Positions 53,644-63,788 are shown, counted from the stretch's first letter. The stretch: DNA of 64,000 nt from Bacteroidota bacterium (GCA_016868455.1 VGGV01000006.1:1-64000), one strand, 5' to 3'. The notes: generated by a model from the letters alone, not told the origin. A program made the numbers and translations.

Positions 53644-55320
53644 TTAGCCCTTCGGCCTGGGCTTTACTGTTGTGCTGGGTTTAACCGCCGCCGATTTCTT
53701 TTCACCTTTGGTAACCGATGCCAGTTTTATGGCTTCATATGCATTCACAATACCTCCTGATTTGCTTAGATCACTAAGATTGACCATTTCATCGTTACCG
53801 GGGTTTCTTACTTCAGTGCCCGGATTACCGGAAGATTTTTCAATAATCATTTTTACCTGCCGGGCACTCAGGTTTGGGTAATAGGACATAATGAAAGCGG
53901 CAAGACCTGCTACCACCGGGGATGCCATGCTGGTACCCTGCAGGTTCTGGTAAGTATTGCCGCCGGGAACCGTTGAATAGATTTTTACACCGGGTGCAAA
54001 AACATCCACTTCTTTTTTGCCATAGTTGGAGAAACCGGCAGTGAGACCTCCGGCTTTCGGGTCTCCGCTGGCTCCCACGGTTATCCAGTTCTCGGGCCGC
54101 TTGTTATCCAGGAAAAGCGGGCAGGGGTAGTTAAATGATGTATCAAGATTTTTGGCATCATTTCCGGCGGCATGCACCAGCAGTACACCTTTGCTTTCTG
54201 CATACTGCACCGCTTCATCCACCCATTTCTTTTCAGGAGAAAAACTTTTGCCAAAGCTCATGTTTATAACATGTACTCCGTTGTCAACTGCATATCGGAT
54301 GGCCAGCGCTACATCTTTATCATGTTCATCACCATCGGGAACGGCCCGAAGAGTCATTATTTTTACATTGTCAGCCACACCGTCCATTCCCTTGCCATTG
54401 CCCCTTACGGCGCCAATAATACCCGATACATGGGTACCATGAAGGGCAGATTTGTTGCTTACCATTACATTGTTGTTGCCATAGAACCTGTCATTGAAAT
54501 CATCATAGTTATCCTGTACGACCTCGTCCCTGTATTTTTTTGGGATTTTTTCAGATGCTTCCATTTTATTTAAATCGCCTTCCAGCTGATCTAATATTTG
54601 CTGGTTGGTGATTTCCTCATTGTCATTGTCACTGCAGATGCTAAGTAAAAATTCCCTTGTGCGCTGTGCAGAATTGTTGGCTGTAGAATATGAGGCGAGA
54701 TCTTTACAGGTATATTCATCTTTCTTGATGTCTTTACGGATAACGGAGTCGCCGGTCTTCATGGTTTTTGATATGCGGCGAAGCTGCAGCACTTCCAGGG
54801 GGTTAATTTCACCAACAATTTCCTGCTTGGCCCGCACCCACATCCGGTACTCAAAGGCATCTTCCGGAGAAAGTGTTTCCTCTGTCACTTTCTTATCGGC
54901 ATATTTTGATTTGTATTTGTGATATACCCGGGCAGCCTCGTATGAGTCCTGTTCCACATTTCTGCCGTCACGGCCGCCGAGGAAATTCCAGCCGTATATA
55001 TCATCCACATAGCCGTTCTTGTCATCGTCAATACCGTTTCCGGGAATTTCTTTCGTATTTTTCCAGAGGGCCGGCTTCAGGTCTTCATGGAGGGTATCCA
55101 CACCGGAATCAATTACAGCCACAATGACGGTATTGCTTTTTACTTTTTTTGCCTTTACAAACTCATAGGCTTTGTCAAGGCTGATGCCGTAGTAACCGTT
55201 TTTTGTTTTGTCGAGAAGATGCCATCCGTAGGGAACAGTATCCCTTTTCTGGCTAAAGCCGCAGATGGCGAGGAAGGAACTAACAGCTGTCAAACAGGTA
55301 CGTTTCAGGATATTAACCAT
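53644..55320 (-). CDS. S8 family (subtilisin-like) serine protease with a long insertion
   Basis: 558 residues with a signal peptide (CLTAVSSFLAICGFSQ). The catalytic triad is intact: Asp71 in AVIDSGVDTLHEDL, His294 in SALHGTHVSGI, Ser464 in LQGTSMASPV, with the oxyanion Asn387 in HAAGND. About 220 residues separate Asp and His, far more than in standard subtilisins (~30-60); the extra part is charged and helical (EFVKAKK-like, with KYRDEVVQDNYDDFNDRFYG). It has no C-terminal T9SS sorting domain visible and ends in a Lys/Pro-rich tail. Confidence 0.9.
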   Translation of the reverse strand: MVNILKRTCLTAVSSFLAICGFSQKRDTVPYGWHLLDKTKNGYYGISLDKAYEFVKAKKVKSNTVIVAVIDSGVDTLHEDLKPALWKNTKEIPGNGIDDDKNGYVDDIYGWNFLGGRDGRNVEQDSYEAARVYHKYKSKYADKKVTEETLSPEDAFEYRMWVRAKQEIVGEINPLEVLQLRRISKTMKTGDSVIRKDIKKDEYTCKDLASYSTANNSAQRTREFLLSICSDNDNEEITNQQILDQLEGDLNKMEASEKIPKKYRDEVVQDNYDDFNDRFYGNNNVMVSNKSALHGTHVSGIIGAVRGNGKGMDGVADNVKIMTLRAVPDGDEHDKDVALAIRYAVDNGVHVINMSFGKSFSPEKKWVDEAVQYAESKGVLLVHAAGNDAKNLDTSFNYPCPLFLDNKRPENWITVGASGDPKAGGLTAGFSNYGKKEVDVFAPGVKIYSTVPGGNTYQNLQGTSMASPVVAGLAAFIMSYYPNLSARQVKMIIEKSSGNPGTEVRNPGNDEMVNLSDLSKSGGIVNAYEAIKLASVTKGEKKSAAVKPSTTVKPRPKG

Positions 55321-55492
55321 GTAAAACTGATTTTTTACTGCAAAGTTGAAAAACTTTTAAAAATACTGATTACCATTCATATATTTTGCATAAAAAGGAA
55401 ACTTAAAACGGACAAAAACCTGCTTTTGTTGATGCCTGTCAATACAATATGGTTGTCAGCCAGATAATTGTATATTGATTTTTCAGGATTTG

Positions 55493-57016
55493 TTAAATGT
55501 TAAACTGAATTCCCTGTGCCAGGGGGAGAGAAGTGCTGTAATTAATGGTGTTGGTTTGCCTGCGCATATATACTTTCCAGGCATCACTTCCGCTTTCCCG
55601 GCCACCGCCGGTTTCTTTTTCACCGCCAAAGGCTCCGCCAATCTCTGCTCCTGATGTGCCTATATTAACATTGGCAATACCACAGTCGCTGCCTGCATGA
55701 GAAAGGAATAATTCAGATTCTCTTAAGTTTAATGTCATAATAGACGAAGAAAGTCCCTGCGGCACTTCATTTTGAATTGCAATAGCCTCTTCTATTGCTT
55801 TATATTTCAGCAGGTAGAGTATAGGGGCAAATGTTTCATGCTGTACTATTTTAAAACCGGTTTTCGCCTCTGCAATGCAGGGCTTCACATAGCACCCGCT
55901 TTCATAGCCTTTGCCGTTCAAAACTCCGCCTTCCACAATAAAGTTACCGCCTTCGGCTTTGCATTTTTCAATTGCCTCCAGGTACATCTTAACGGCATCT
56001 TTGTCAATAAGGGGTCCTGCATGATTGGCCGGGTCAAGCGGGTTGCCTATCCGAAGTTGCTGATAAGCCTTCACCAGTCTCGTCTTTACTGAGTCGTAAA
56101 TATCCTCATGTATAATCAGTCGTCTTGTAGTAGTGCAACGCTGACCGGCAGTGCCGACGGCGCCGAACAATGAACCGGGAATAGCAATATCCAGGTCTGC
56201 ATCTTTTGAAATAATGATGGCGTTGTTTCCGCCAAGTTCCAGCAAGGCCCTGCCAAGCCTTGCGCCCACAACTGCGCCAACAGCTTTGCCCATTCTTACA
56301 GACCCTGTTGCAGAAATTAATGGAATTCTAGTATCAGCTGCAAGCCATTCACCCGCTTCACGACCACCATTTACAATGCAGGAAACGCCTTCCGGAACAT
56401 TGTTTCTGGCAAATACATCCGCAACAATATGCTGGCAGGCCAGGGAACAAAGGGGTGTTTTTTCTGAAGGCTTCCACACACATACATCACCGCACACCCA
56501 GGCCAGCATACAGTTCCAGCTCCACACTGCTACAGGAAAATTGAAGGCAGAAATAATACCTGCTATGCCGAGCGGATGATATTGCTCATACATTCTGTGT
56601 CCGGACCTTTCGCTGTGCATTGTAAACCCGTGCAATTGTCTTGACAGGCCCACGGCGAAATCGCAGATATCAATCATTTCCTGCACCTCGCCCAGTCCCT
56701 CCTGTAAACTTTTGCCCATTTCAAACGAAACCAGTTTGCCAAGCGGTTCTTTGTTTTGGCGCAGGGCTTCGCCGATTTGTCTTATCACTTCGCCCCGTTT
56801 AGGGGCAGGTACCATGCGCCAGTTTTCAAATGCTTCCTGCGCTGTTCTTATTACTGTTTCAAAACTTTCTTTATCAGTGGCTATAACTGAGGCGATCATG
56901 CTGCCATCAACAGGAGAGAAGGATTCAATGATCCCTCCTTTGGAACTTATCCATTTTGCTCCTGTACCAACACCTTGATTGGTTGCATCAATGCGAAGAG
57001 CCCTCAAAAATTCCAT
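55493..57016 (-). CDS. Aldehyde dehydrogenase of the ALDH7 type (AmaB/ALDH7A1-like)
   Basis: 507 residues. FNFPVAVWSWNCMLAWVCGD and LELGGNNAIIISKDADLD (glutamate general base) and VGTAGQRCTTTRRLIIHE (nucleophilic Cys) are characteristic of ALDH7, which oxidises alpha-aminoadipic semialdehyde/piperideine-6-carboxylate in lysine breakdown. The substrate is inferred from the class only. A -7 box, TACCTTTG on the minus strand (57037-57044), lies about 20 bp before the ATG. Confidence 0.87.
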   Translation of the reverse strand: MEFLRALRIDATNQGVGTGAKWISSKGGIIESFSPVDGSMIASVIATDKESFETVIRTAQEAFENWRMVPAPKRGEVIRQIGEALRQNKEPLGKLVSFEMGKSLQEGLGEVQEMIDICDFAVGLSRQLHGFTMHSERSGHRMYEQYHPLGIAGIISAFNFPVAVWSWNCMLAWVCGDVCVWKPSEKTPLCSLACQHIVADVFARNNVPEGVSCIVNGGREAGEWLAADTRIPLISATGSVRMGKAVGAVVGARLGRALLELGGNNAIIISKDADLDIAIPGSLFGAVGTAGQRCTTTRRLIIHEDIYDSVKTRLVKAYQQLRIGNPLDPANHAGPLIDKDAVKMYLEAIEKCKAEGGNFIVEGGVLNGKGYESGCYVKPCIAEAKTGFKIVQHETFAPILYLLKYKAIEEAIAIQNEVPQGLSSSIMTLNLRESELFLSHAGSDCGIANVNIGTSGAEIGGAFGGEKETGGGRESGSDAWKVYMRRQTNTINYSTSLPLAQGIQFNI

Positions 57017-57036
57017 ATAATTTTTTTATTGAGGTG

Positions 57037-57044
57037 CAAAGGTA
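57037..57044 (-). promoter_or_regulatory. Bacteroidota -7 box (TACCTTTG) of the ALDH gene
   Basis: Plus-strand CAAAGGTA reads TACCTTTG, 20 bp before the ALDH ATG at 57016. Confidence 0.5.
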
Positions 57045-57127
57045 AGAAGAGAGAGGGACTACAGGCAATGACCCATGCAAACGGGAAACCGGCAAGATGC
57101 CTTCAGGCGGATAAAAGAATGGCGGGA

Positions 57128-57943
57128 TTAATACTGTTCTTTTTCATTCGGGAAACTTTTTTCTTTCACATCCCTGATATATTGCTTTACCGCAGCAGAA
57201 GACAACTCATGAATATTAAGATATTGACGAAGAAAGCGGGGTTTGAATTCTGTATTGATGCCCAACATATCATGCATTACCAGTACCTGTCCGTCGCAAT
57301 CGGCGCCGGCTCCAATACCAATAGTCGGGATGGACAGACTCAGTGAAACTTCTTTGGCCAGTGCCGCCGGTATTTTTTCCAAAACAATGGCAAAGCAGCC
57401 GGCTTCTTCCAGCAGTTTTGCATCCCTGCGAAGTTTATTGGCTTCGTCTTCTTCTTTGGCTCTTACAGTATAAGTGCCGAATTTATAAATGGATTGTGGC
57501 GTTAAACCCAGATGCCCCATTACCGGTATACCGGCAGCTACAATTCTTTTAACTGAATCAAGAATTTCTTCACCTCCTTCCATCTTCACCGAATGGCCCC
57601 CTGTCTCTTTCATAATACGAATGGCTGATGCAAGGGCAATATCCGAATTAGACTGGTAGGTTCCGAACGGCATATCTACTACCACCAGGCACCGGTCAAT
57701 GCCCCGAACCACACACTGAGCATGATAAATTATATTTTCCAGTGTAAACGGTACAGTGGTTTCATGTCCTGCCATGACATTGGAAGCCGAATCACCAACC
57801 AGTAATACATCGATGCCCGCCCCGTCAATGATTTTTGCAAAAGAGAAATCATATGCCGTAAGCATGCTGATCTTTTCTCCGGCAGCTTTCATTTTTTGCA
57901 GGGTGTTGGTGGTTACTTTTTTGATCTCTTTGTTAATACTCAT
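57128..57943 (-). CDS. panB: 3-methyl-2-oxobutanoate hydroxymethyltransferase
   Basis: 271 residues. [20 protein letters not shown] and [20 protein letters not shown] hold the metal-binding Asp, [13 protein letters not shown] and [19 protein letters not shown] the substrate loops, and [17 protein letters not shown] the catalytic Glu region. It makes ketopantoate, the first committed step of pantothenate synthesis; panC lies 5 kb away. A minus-strand TAACTTTG box ends 4 bp before the ATG. Confidence 0.94.
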   Translation of the reverse strand: MSINKEIKKVTTNTLQKMKAAGEKISMLTAYDFSFAKIIDGAGIDVLLVGDSASNVMAGHETTVPFTLENIIYHAQCVVRGIDRCLVVVDMPFGTYQSNSDIALASAIRIMKETGGHSVKMEGGEEILDSVKRIVAAGIPVMGHLGLTPQSIYKFGTYTVRAKEEDEANKLRRDAKLLEEAGCFAIVLEKIPAALAKEVSLSLSIPTIGIGAGADCDGQVLVMHDMLGINTEFKPRFLRQYLNIHELSSAAVKQYIRDVKEKSFPNEKEQY

Positions 57944-57947
57944 GGAT

Positions 57948-57955
57948 CAAAGTTA
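57948..57955 (-). promoter_or_regulatory. Bacteroidota -7 box (TAACTTTG) of panB
   Basis: Plus-strand CAAAGTTA reads TAACTTTG and lies 4 bp from the panB ATG, implying a leaderless or nearly leaderless mRNA. Confidence 0.45.
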
Positions 57956-57978
57956 ACCGGGAAAATTGAATTCATACT

Positions 57979-59317
57979 TCAGCCAACTTTTGGGGAAGGA
58001 AGTGTTTGCAGTTGCTTCAATTTATCCTCGATGCTTTTAATCAGCCGCAGTACCTTTATCCAGTTGGTCCCCACTTCTATGAGCCCCTGTTGAAAACTGG
58101 TAATGGCAGCGGCGGTCATTATCTGGCTGATCGGTTTGTTCTTATCTGCATTTTTATACGTTCCAGGAATTGTCCGAGTTTATTAACGGAAGCGTTAGAC
58201 GCAGCTATGGTTGATTCGGCTGATCCAATATCGGCCCTCAGGCCGGAATGAATGCTCCCGGCCTCTTCATCCATTCGCTTCATTTCATCTCTTTGATCAC
58301 TTATTACAGTACTGTTAACTGGTTTTGGCTGCTGTTCCTTTGGGATCTCGGCGGTACAGAGTTCGCTTAATTTATTATATTCCAGTATTGCATACAACCA
58401 GGATTGGTAAGCCTCAAACCTTCTTTCTCTCATTTTATTCAACTCTTCATTGATCTGGCCGGTCTCCTGTATGACAACGATCCCTTTTGCATTGAGATTC
58501 CCCAGGTCGATCAGCATATCAGCGGTCAAAACAATCCAGACCCCTGTTTCGGCAGCGATCTTGCCGGTACTCTGTGCAAGGTCTTTTACAAGATCAGCCC
58601 AGCTTTCAATAGCACCTGCGGGGTCATCGGAATAATTGAAAGTCCCGACCCTTGCTGGCGGCGGTACCACTGTGTTTAGAAATCCCTCCTCTATCTGTGC
58701 ATCCAGTTCTTCGCCCAGCCGGTCGACTGCTTCCGTTGAACTCTTACTCACGTCATCGCAGGCACTTACCTGGTCTTTAAAACTTTCTGCTTTCCGGTCT
58801 ACTTCGGCTGCCAGTCTTTCCAGCTCCTTTTTACAATCGGTACGGGTGAGACCGAATGGTTCATCATAATCCATACTGGGTTCCCTGGTGAAATTCACTT
58901 CCTTTCCGTCCCTGATCTCATGCATGTACCACTCAATGCGGGCCGTGCCTTTGATGGAAGTTTCCGTGACAGAGCTTACTTTACAGGGGCTGGTCCAGCG
59001 GTCCGACAACCCGTCATCCCGCATGGCTTTTTTATGTGTACAACGGAGCATCGTCAGTTCCATTTTATTATTGGGGCCAACGGTACCCTTCAGGTAGTAT
59101 GCTCCACCGCCTCCCAGAACACAATTATGACCGGTGGGGCAATCTCCCGGGTTGAGGTATTTAACCACGATGGATGATCCGGTATGGGTAATATTCACCA
59201 ATACATCCTTAGAACTTCTCCAGAGGCCATTAAAATCAATACCGGTTTGCGAGATACCAGGTGTGGTGGAAACGAGCAGGCAAGAAAGCAGGGCATTGTC
59301 GAAGTGGACCTTTTCAT
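57979..59317 (-). pseudogene. Secreted protein of unknown function, two frameshifts
   Basis: The listed ORF (58119-59201) starts at a TTG and lacks both ends. Upstream the frame is coding (ALLSCLLVSTTPGISQTGID), but its ATG lies in another frame at 59317: MKRSTSTM-P joins LLSCLLVSTTPGISQ if the CCC run at 59291-59293 had four C. Downstream, adding one A to the run at 58151-58155 continues LERIKNADKNKPISQIM to a stop at 57979. Repaired, it is a 446-residue secreted protein: N-terminal beta domain with several cysteines (GDCPTGHNC, MLRCTHKK), then a helical domain (ERLAAEVDRKAESFKDQVSA). No family recognised. Mutation and consensus error both fit. Confidence 0.72.
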
Positions 59318-59421
59318 GTTCAGAAGTTTAGATTGTCATCAAAACATCATTTCATGTATCCATTCCGGGCAGGACGGGCCGGAAAACTATTTCCCGGCGG
59401 GTATATCGAAGGTAATGTCTT

Positions 59422-60317
59422 TTATTCAGACAGCTCTTTTCCTTTCACTTCTTCATACAGGGCGTGGATCAGCCCGTCGGCAAGCCCGATCTTGGGAACA
59501 TATATTTCCTCTGTGTCGGCCCACCGCATTGCATTAATATAAATAAGCAGGGCGGGAACAATTACATCAGCCCGGTCTTCCCGCAGTTTGTGGAGGCTGA
59601 TGCGTTGTGCCACGGAAAGATTACTGAACTCCTTGTAATAATCACGGAGCAGATCAAGGGTAAGAGCTTTGCCTTCTTTTCTTTTTGATAAAGAGAATAT
59701 TTTGTTGATGTTTCCGCCCGATCCAATAGCCGTTACGTGGTGGTAGCCTTTTGTTTTCTGGCGTATAAATTCTTTCATCTCATCCCAGGCGGCTTCTGTC
59801 ACCTTGTTTTTCAACAGTCGGATGGTTCCGATATTAAACGATTCCTTAAATACCAGTTTATTGTCACTGAAAAAGGTAAGTTCGGTACTGCCGCCGCCCA
59901 CGTCAATATACAGGTACGATTCATCAGCAGACATATTTTCAGCAATATGGTTTTCGTAAATGAAGGAAGCTTCTTCCCGGCCGCTGATGATCCGGATTTC
60001 GATTCCGGTTTCTGTTTTTACTTTTCTTATGATTTCTGCGGCATTTACGGCATCCCGCATAGCGGAGGTGGCACATGCTTTCAGGTGCTTTACTTCATAA
60101 ACATCCAGCAACAGTTTGTAGGTCTTAACCGTTTGGATGATTTTTTCTGCTTTGGCAGCAGAAATTTCGCCTTTGTCGAACACATCAAAACCCAGACGGA
60201 GCGGTACCTTACCAGCACCACTTTTATGAACTCCGGCACATCCTGCAGGCCGGAGATAACATCGGTGATCAATAATCTTGCCGCATTACTGCCAATATCA
60301 ACGGCTGCCAGTCTCAC
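59422..60317 (-). pseudogene. Exopolyphosphatase/GppA phosphatase, one frameshift
   Basis: The 5' ORF (60317 down) gives MRLAAVDIGSNAARLLITDV, the Ppx/GppA phosphate-binding start, to KVVLVR; the long ORF 59422-60183 begins only at FDKGEISAAKAEKII. Adding one G to the GG at 60207-60208 joins them as VVLVRVPLRLGFDVFDKGE, a normal 298-residue protein. Further motifs are LYIDVGGGSTELTFF, NIGTIRLLKN and AIGSGGNINKIFSL. Members hydrolyse polyphosphate or pppGpp. Polyphosphate is favoured by the ppk1 remnant upstream. If the indel is a sequencing error the gene is intact. Confidence 0.78.
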
Positions 60318-60412
60318 TCAGAACCTGTGTTTTTTTGTACAGATAATTATAGGTTCCCACCTGTGACCGGATTTTCTTACGGGTTGTTCTTACATATTCA
60401 TTGCTCAACTGG

Positions 60413-61158
60413 TTATCGAGCCACCGGGCTTTCACAATTATCCTGGAGCTGAATGTTCAGAATGTCTTTCAGTTCCTGTTTCAGTTCCTCATTCCAAATG
60501 GGACAGGTGGCTTCCACCCGGTGTTCAAGGTTTCTCAGCATCCAGTCGGCCGAAGATATATAAACTTTCTCTTTGCCCCGGTTGTGAAAATCCACACCCG
60601 GGCATGCTCGAGGTACTCGTCCACAATACTGATGGCCCTTACCGGCACTTCAAACTTTTTATGCTCAGAATACATGCAGAATATGCCACGGATGATAAGT
60701 TTTAATTGCACACCGGTCCTTGCCGCTTCGTATAATTTCTGGATCATTTCTTCATCTGAAAGCGAATTCATCTTTAATGTAATGGCTGCAGGTTTCTTTT
60801 TGCGGGCCTGCCTTATTTCTTCATCAATCAGCTGCAGCATTTCTTTTTTTACAATATGCGGACTCGGGATGATATATTTACAGTCCTTGAGAAACCCACC
60901 GCCGGTTTTCGGCTGTTCCAGGTAACTGAACATCCGGTTTGCATCCGACATTATTTTTTGATTGGAAGTAAGCAGGCAGTGATCGGCATATACTTTTGAC
61001 GTTTTTTCATTCAGGTTGCCGGTACTGAAAAAGCCATACTGAACAAAATTGTTGTCGTTTGTTCTTTTCCGGATTACATAAATCTTGGAATGCACTTTCA
61101 TGCCCGGTATCTCAATCAGCACTTTGGCGCCTTCCTCTTCCAGCCATATAAAGAATTT
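60413..61158 (-). pseudogene. ppk1: Polyphosphate kinase 1 remnant: N-terminal two thirds missing plus a frameshift
   Basis: The open frame begins just after a TGA at 61159-61161 and encodes only the C-terminal ~248 residues of a normally ~700-residue enzyme. Both active-site histidine regions remain: GMKVHSKIYVIRKR and VDEYLEHARVWIF. There the frame shifts; one more T in the run at 60587-60590 gives RVWIFHNRGKEKVYISSADW and continues to the stop at 60413. Only 62 bp separate the remnant from rfaE2, so the missing N-terminal part cannot lie upstream. It cannot work as polyphosphate kinase. Confidence 0.85.
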
Positions 61159-61223
61159 TCAACCAGGAATAAAGTTACTGAACGTAAAAAGAGAAAGATA
61201 TTAAGATTTTGGGCTAAACCAAA

Positions 61224-61715
61224 TCATTTCTTTTGCATTCGCTGAATAAAGGAGGTAGTGGAGAAGCCTTCCAGCAGGGGATTGATGACCACCCTGCCGC
61301 CATAGGCGATTACTTCTTTGGCTCCGGCTATCTGATCAACCGAATAATCTCCGCCCTTAACCAATACATCCGGCTTCAGGCTTTTGATTAGTTCAGCAGG
61401 AGTATCTTCTTCAAAGATAACTACCATATCTACTATCGCTAATGAAGAAAGAATCAGGGCCCTTGAATCCTGGCTGTTAACCGGCCGGTTATTTCCCTTT
61501 AATCTCTTTACAGATGCATCTGAATTCAATCCCACTATCAAAAAATCTGCTTCGGCCGCCGCCTGTGACAGGGAGTAAATATGGCCCTGGTGCAGGATAT
61601 CAAAAACGCCGTTTGTAAAAGCAACGGTTTTACTTATTAACCTGAGTTGGGCAACTTTTTGTTTTGCCTGCGTCAATGAAAGAATTTTAGAGAGTATCAG
61701 GTCTGACCGTTTCAA
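61224..61715 (-). CDS. rfaE2: D-glycero-beta-D-manno-heptose 1-phosphate adenylyltransferase
   Basis: About 163 residues, the adenylyltransferase half of HldE as a stand-alone protein. VAFTNGVFDILHQGHIYSLS contains the HxGH nucleotide site; LIVGLNSDASVKRLKGNNRP and KPDVLVKGGDYSVDQIAGAK are the other conserved blocks. It activates heptose for lipopolysaccharide core. The ATG at 61751 would overlap the upstream gene by 65 bp; I prefer the TTG at 61715, which gives MKRSDLILSKILSLTQAK. It still overlaps by 29 bp. Confidence 0.88.
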   Translation of the reverse strand: MKRSDLILSKILSLTQAKQKVAQLRLISKTVAFTNGVFDILHQGHIYSLSQAAAEADFLIVGLNSDASVKRLKGNNRPVNSQDSRALILSSLAIVDMVVIFEEDTPAELIKSLKPDVLVKGGDYSVDQIAGAKEVIAYGGRVVINPLLEGFSTTSFIQRMQKK

Positions 61716-62715
61716 GTTTCCTGTTTTTATTGTAATAAGGGATGGCCACAAAGCTAATCAAACCCCCGATGATAATGACTGCGGTGGTTGCCAGCCAAAG
61801 AATCCACCCAAAAGCGATGGCTACAGGCTGGCTGAGACCGTACAGGATCATCGTTTTTTCAATCATAAAGGCATAAGCGCCTATGCCGCCGGGAGAAGCT
61901 ATCATGCCGATGCTGCCGGCCGATAATACCGTAAAAGCCTCCCGTACCCCATATATTTGCGTCTCCTGAAACGCCATGAAACCCACATAACCTCCCATAA
62001 AATAGAGTGTCCAGAGGGCAACTGTGAGGAATATAAACTGCCATCTTTTTTTAAGGTGCCGGATGGCACCCACACCTTCGGCAATTCGCAGACCAATTTT
62101 TTTCAGGATACGGCCCACATCCCTAAAGGTTTTCTTTTTGACCAGGATCCAGACGAAAAAAAGAAAAACCACAATGCCAATCATAGTCAGTGTAATGAAG
62201 GTATAAGATGTTTTCTTTGCCGTTCCTTCATCCCGGGAATTGAAGAATGTGTCAATGATATTGGTGTACAAATCAGGCTGAATGGCCAGCGTAATACCAA
62301 AAACAAGGAGGAGGGTTATGGCGTCAATGATCCTTTCAAGAATGATTGTGCCGATCAGTTTTTCCACCGGAATTTTTTCGTAACGGCCCAGCACGGTGCA
62401 TTTAACTACCTCGCCCAGTCGGGGCACCCCCTGGTTCACCAGGTAACCAATCATCACTGCGAAAAAAGAATTCAGGCGGGATGGTGAGTAACCCAGCGGC
62501 TGAATCAGGAGGCGCCAGCGCAAGCCCCTTATATAATGGCTAAGAAAAAGAATGACAAAAACAAGAACAATCAGCCAGTGTCTTGCATTGCTGAAAGCAG
62601 TTTTTATTCTTTCCGTGCTTTCCTTATCGAGGTTTTTCAACGACAGCCATGCAAAGAAAATACCCAAGCCAAGAAAAAAAAGGTATTGAAGTATAGTGCG
62701 GAGACGCCTGTTCAT
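61687..62715 (-). CDS. UPF0104 / lysylphosphatidylglycerol synthase-like flippase domain protein
   Basis: 342 residues with about eight membrane segments. SHYIRGLRWRLLIQPLGYSP and VPRLGEVVKCTVLGRYEKIP, followed by ILERIIDAITLLLVF, are the family signature; GMIASPGGIGAYAFMIEKTM is a later block. Related domains flip lipids or aminoacyl-lipids, but stand-alone Bacteroidota members have no proven role. It overlaps rfaE2, so a cell-envelope link is possible. Confidence 0.87.
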   Translation of the reverse strand: MNRRLRTILQYLFFLGLGIFFAWLSLKNLDKESTERIKTAFSNARHWLIVLVFVILFLSHYIRGLRWRLLIQPLGYSPSRLNSFFAVMIGYLVNQGVPRLGEVVKCTVLGRYEKIPVEKLIGTIILERIIDAITLLLVFGITLAIQPDLYTNIIDTFFNSRDEGTAKKTSYTFITLTMIGIVVFLFFVWILVKKKTFRDVGRILKKIGLRIAEGVGAIRHLKKRWQFIFLTVALWTLYFMGGYVGFMAFQETQIYGVREAFTVLSAGSIGMIASPGGIGAYAFMIEKTMILYGLSQPVAIAFGWILWLATTAVIIIGGLISFVAIPYYNKNRKLETVRPDTL

Positions 62716-62842
62716 GAGTACCGAAAATAGGTTAGCCTGGGAAGAAAGTCAAATAAGTCATATAAGTAAAATTTGTTCAACGAAGATTTAGCGTAGTCGG
62801 GTGGATCATAGAGTTCATGAATTTTTTATGCGGCATATCTGT

Positions 62843-63730
62843 TCATGAAATTTCACCAGTTAGCTGTAAGTTATCAATTAGCCTTATATCGTTTAAAAAC
62901 GCTGCAATCACCGCCACCAGGGGCTGTTTCCCGTTCCACTCATGTACGATGTTCAGGTTTTCTGCATCGGCAATCTCGGCATAATCGGGCCTGAAGCCTG
63001 AGTGGATAAGGCGGCTTACTGCTTTTTCCTTAATCTTCTCCAAATTGCCTTTGCTCAGATTCTTTTTTATTTGCAGCAGGCACTGGTAAATGCCGGCAGC
63101 GGATTTTCTTTCCTTTTCATTCAGCCGCATATTCCGGCTGCTCATGGCCAGTCCGTCTGCCTCACGAAGGGTGGGGCATATCCTGACTTTTATTTTGCCT
63201 TCCTTACCGGTAAGTATTATCATACGGGTAATCACCATACATTGCTGGTAATCTTTTTGTCCGAGGTATATTTTATTGGGGTTTACAATATCAAGAAGCC
63301 TGTCAACCACCAAACACACACCCTGAAAATGCCCCGGCCGGTATTTGCCTTCAAGTATGGTTTCAAGGTAACTCAAATCAAAATGCCGGAGGTGCAACAA
63401 TCCCATTGGGTAGATTTCAGCTACAGAAGGCAGAAAAAGAACATTACAACCCGCCTCCTCCAGCAGGGCAATATCCTGCTCTATAGTAACAGGATATTTT
63501 TCAAAATCTCCCGGGTCATTAAACTGGGCAGGATTTACAAATATGCTGCAAACAGTTACATTGTTTTCTGCTTTTGAAGTATGAATGAGTGAAAGATGCC
63601 CCGGGTGCAGGGCGCCCATGGTAGGCACAAAACCCACATGCAGCCCTTTTTTTCGCTGAGCATCAAGCCATTTATTAAGGTCATTTATTTTTTTAAATAA
63701 AATCACTCCGGTTCGGGTATTTGTATACAA
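62843..63730 (-). CDS. panC: Pantoate-beta-alanine ligase
   Basis: 295 residues. VGFVPTMGALHPGHLSLIHT is the ATP-binding HxGH loop, FVNPAQFNDPGDFEKYP binds pantoate, YLGQKDYQQCMVITRMI follows, and GLAMSSRNMRLNEKER holds the KMSKS-like loop. It completes pantothenate synthesis. It diverges from the glycogen synthase gene. Confidence 0.94.
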   Translation of the reverse strand: MYTNTRTGVILFKKINDLNKWLDAQRKKGLHVGFVPTMGALHPGHLSLIHTSKAENNVTVCSIFVNPAQFNDPGDFEKYPVTIEQDIALLEEAGCNVLFLPSVAEIYPMGLLHLRHFDLSYLETILEGKYRPGHFQGVCLVVDRLLDIVNPNKIYLGQKDYQQCMVITRMIILTGKEGKIKVRICPTLREADGLAMSSRNMRLNEKERKSAAGIYQCLLQIKKNLSKGNLEKIKEKAVSRLIHSGFRPDYAEIADAENLNIVHEWNGKQPLVAVIAAFLNDIRLIDNLQLTGEIS

Positions 63731-63766
63731 ATGATTTCATTATCACAGCAATTCGCTGTAAAAGGT

Positions 63767-63774
63767 TACCTTTG
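63767..63774 (+). promoter_or_regulatory. Bacteroidota -7 box (TACCTTTG)
   Basis: TACCTTTG fits TAnnTTTG and lies 56 bp before the glycogen synthase ATG, leaving a ~50-nt leader. Confidence 0.5.
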
Positions 63775-63788
63775 CTGCCTTTTATCAG

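Noticed and set aside
63002-63577. 191-residue plus-strand ORF
   Set aside because: Antisense to panC, whose catalytic motifs are intact.
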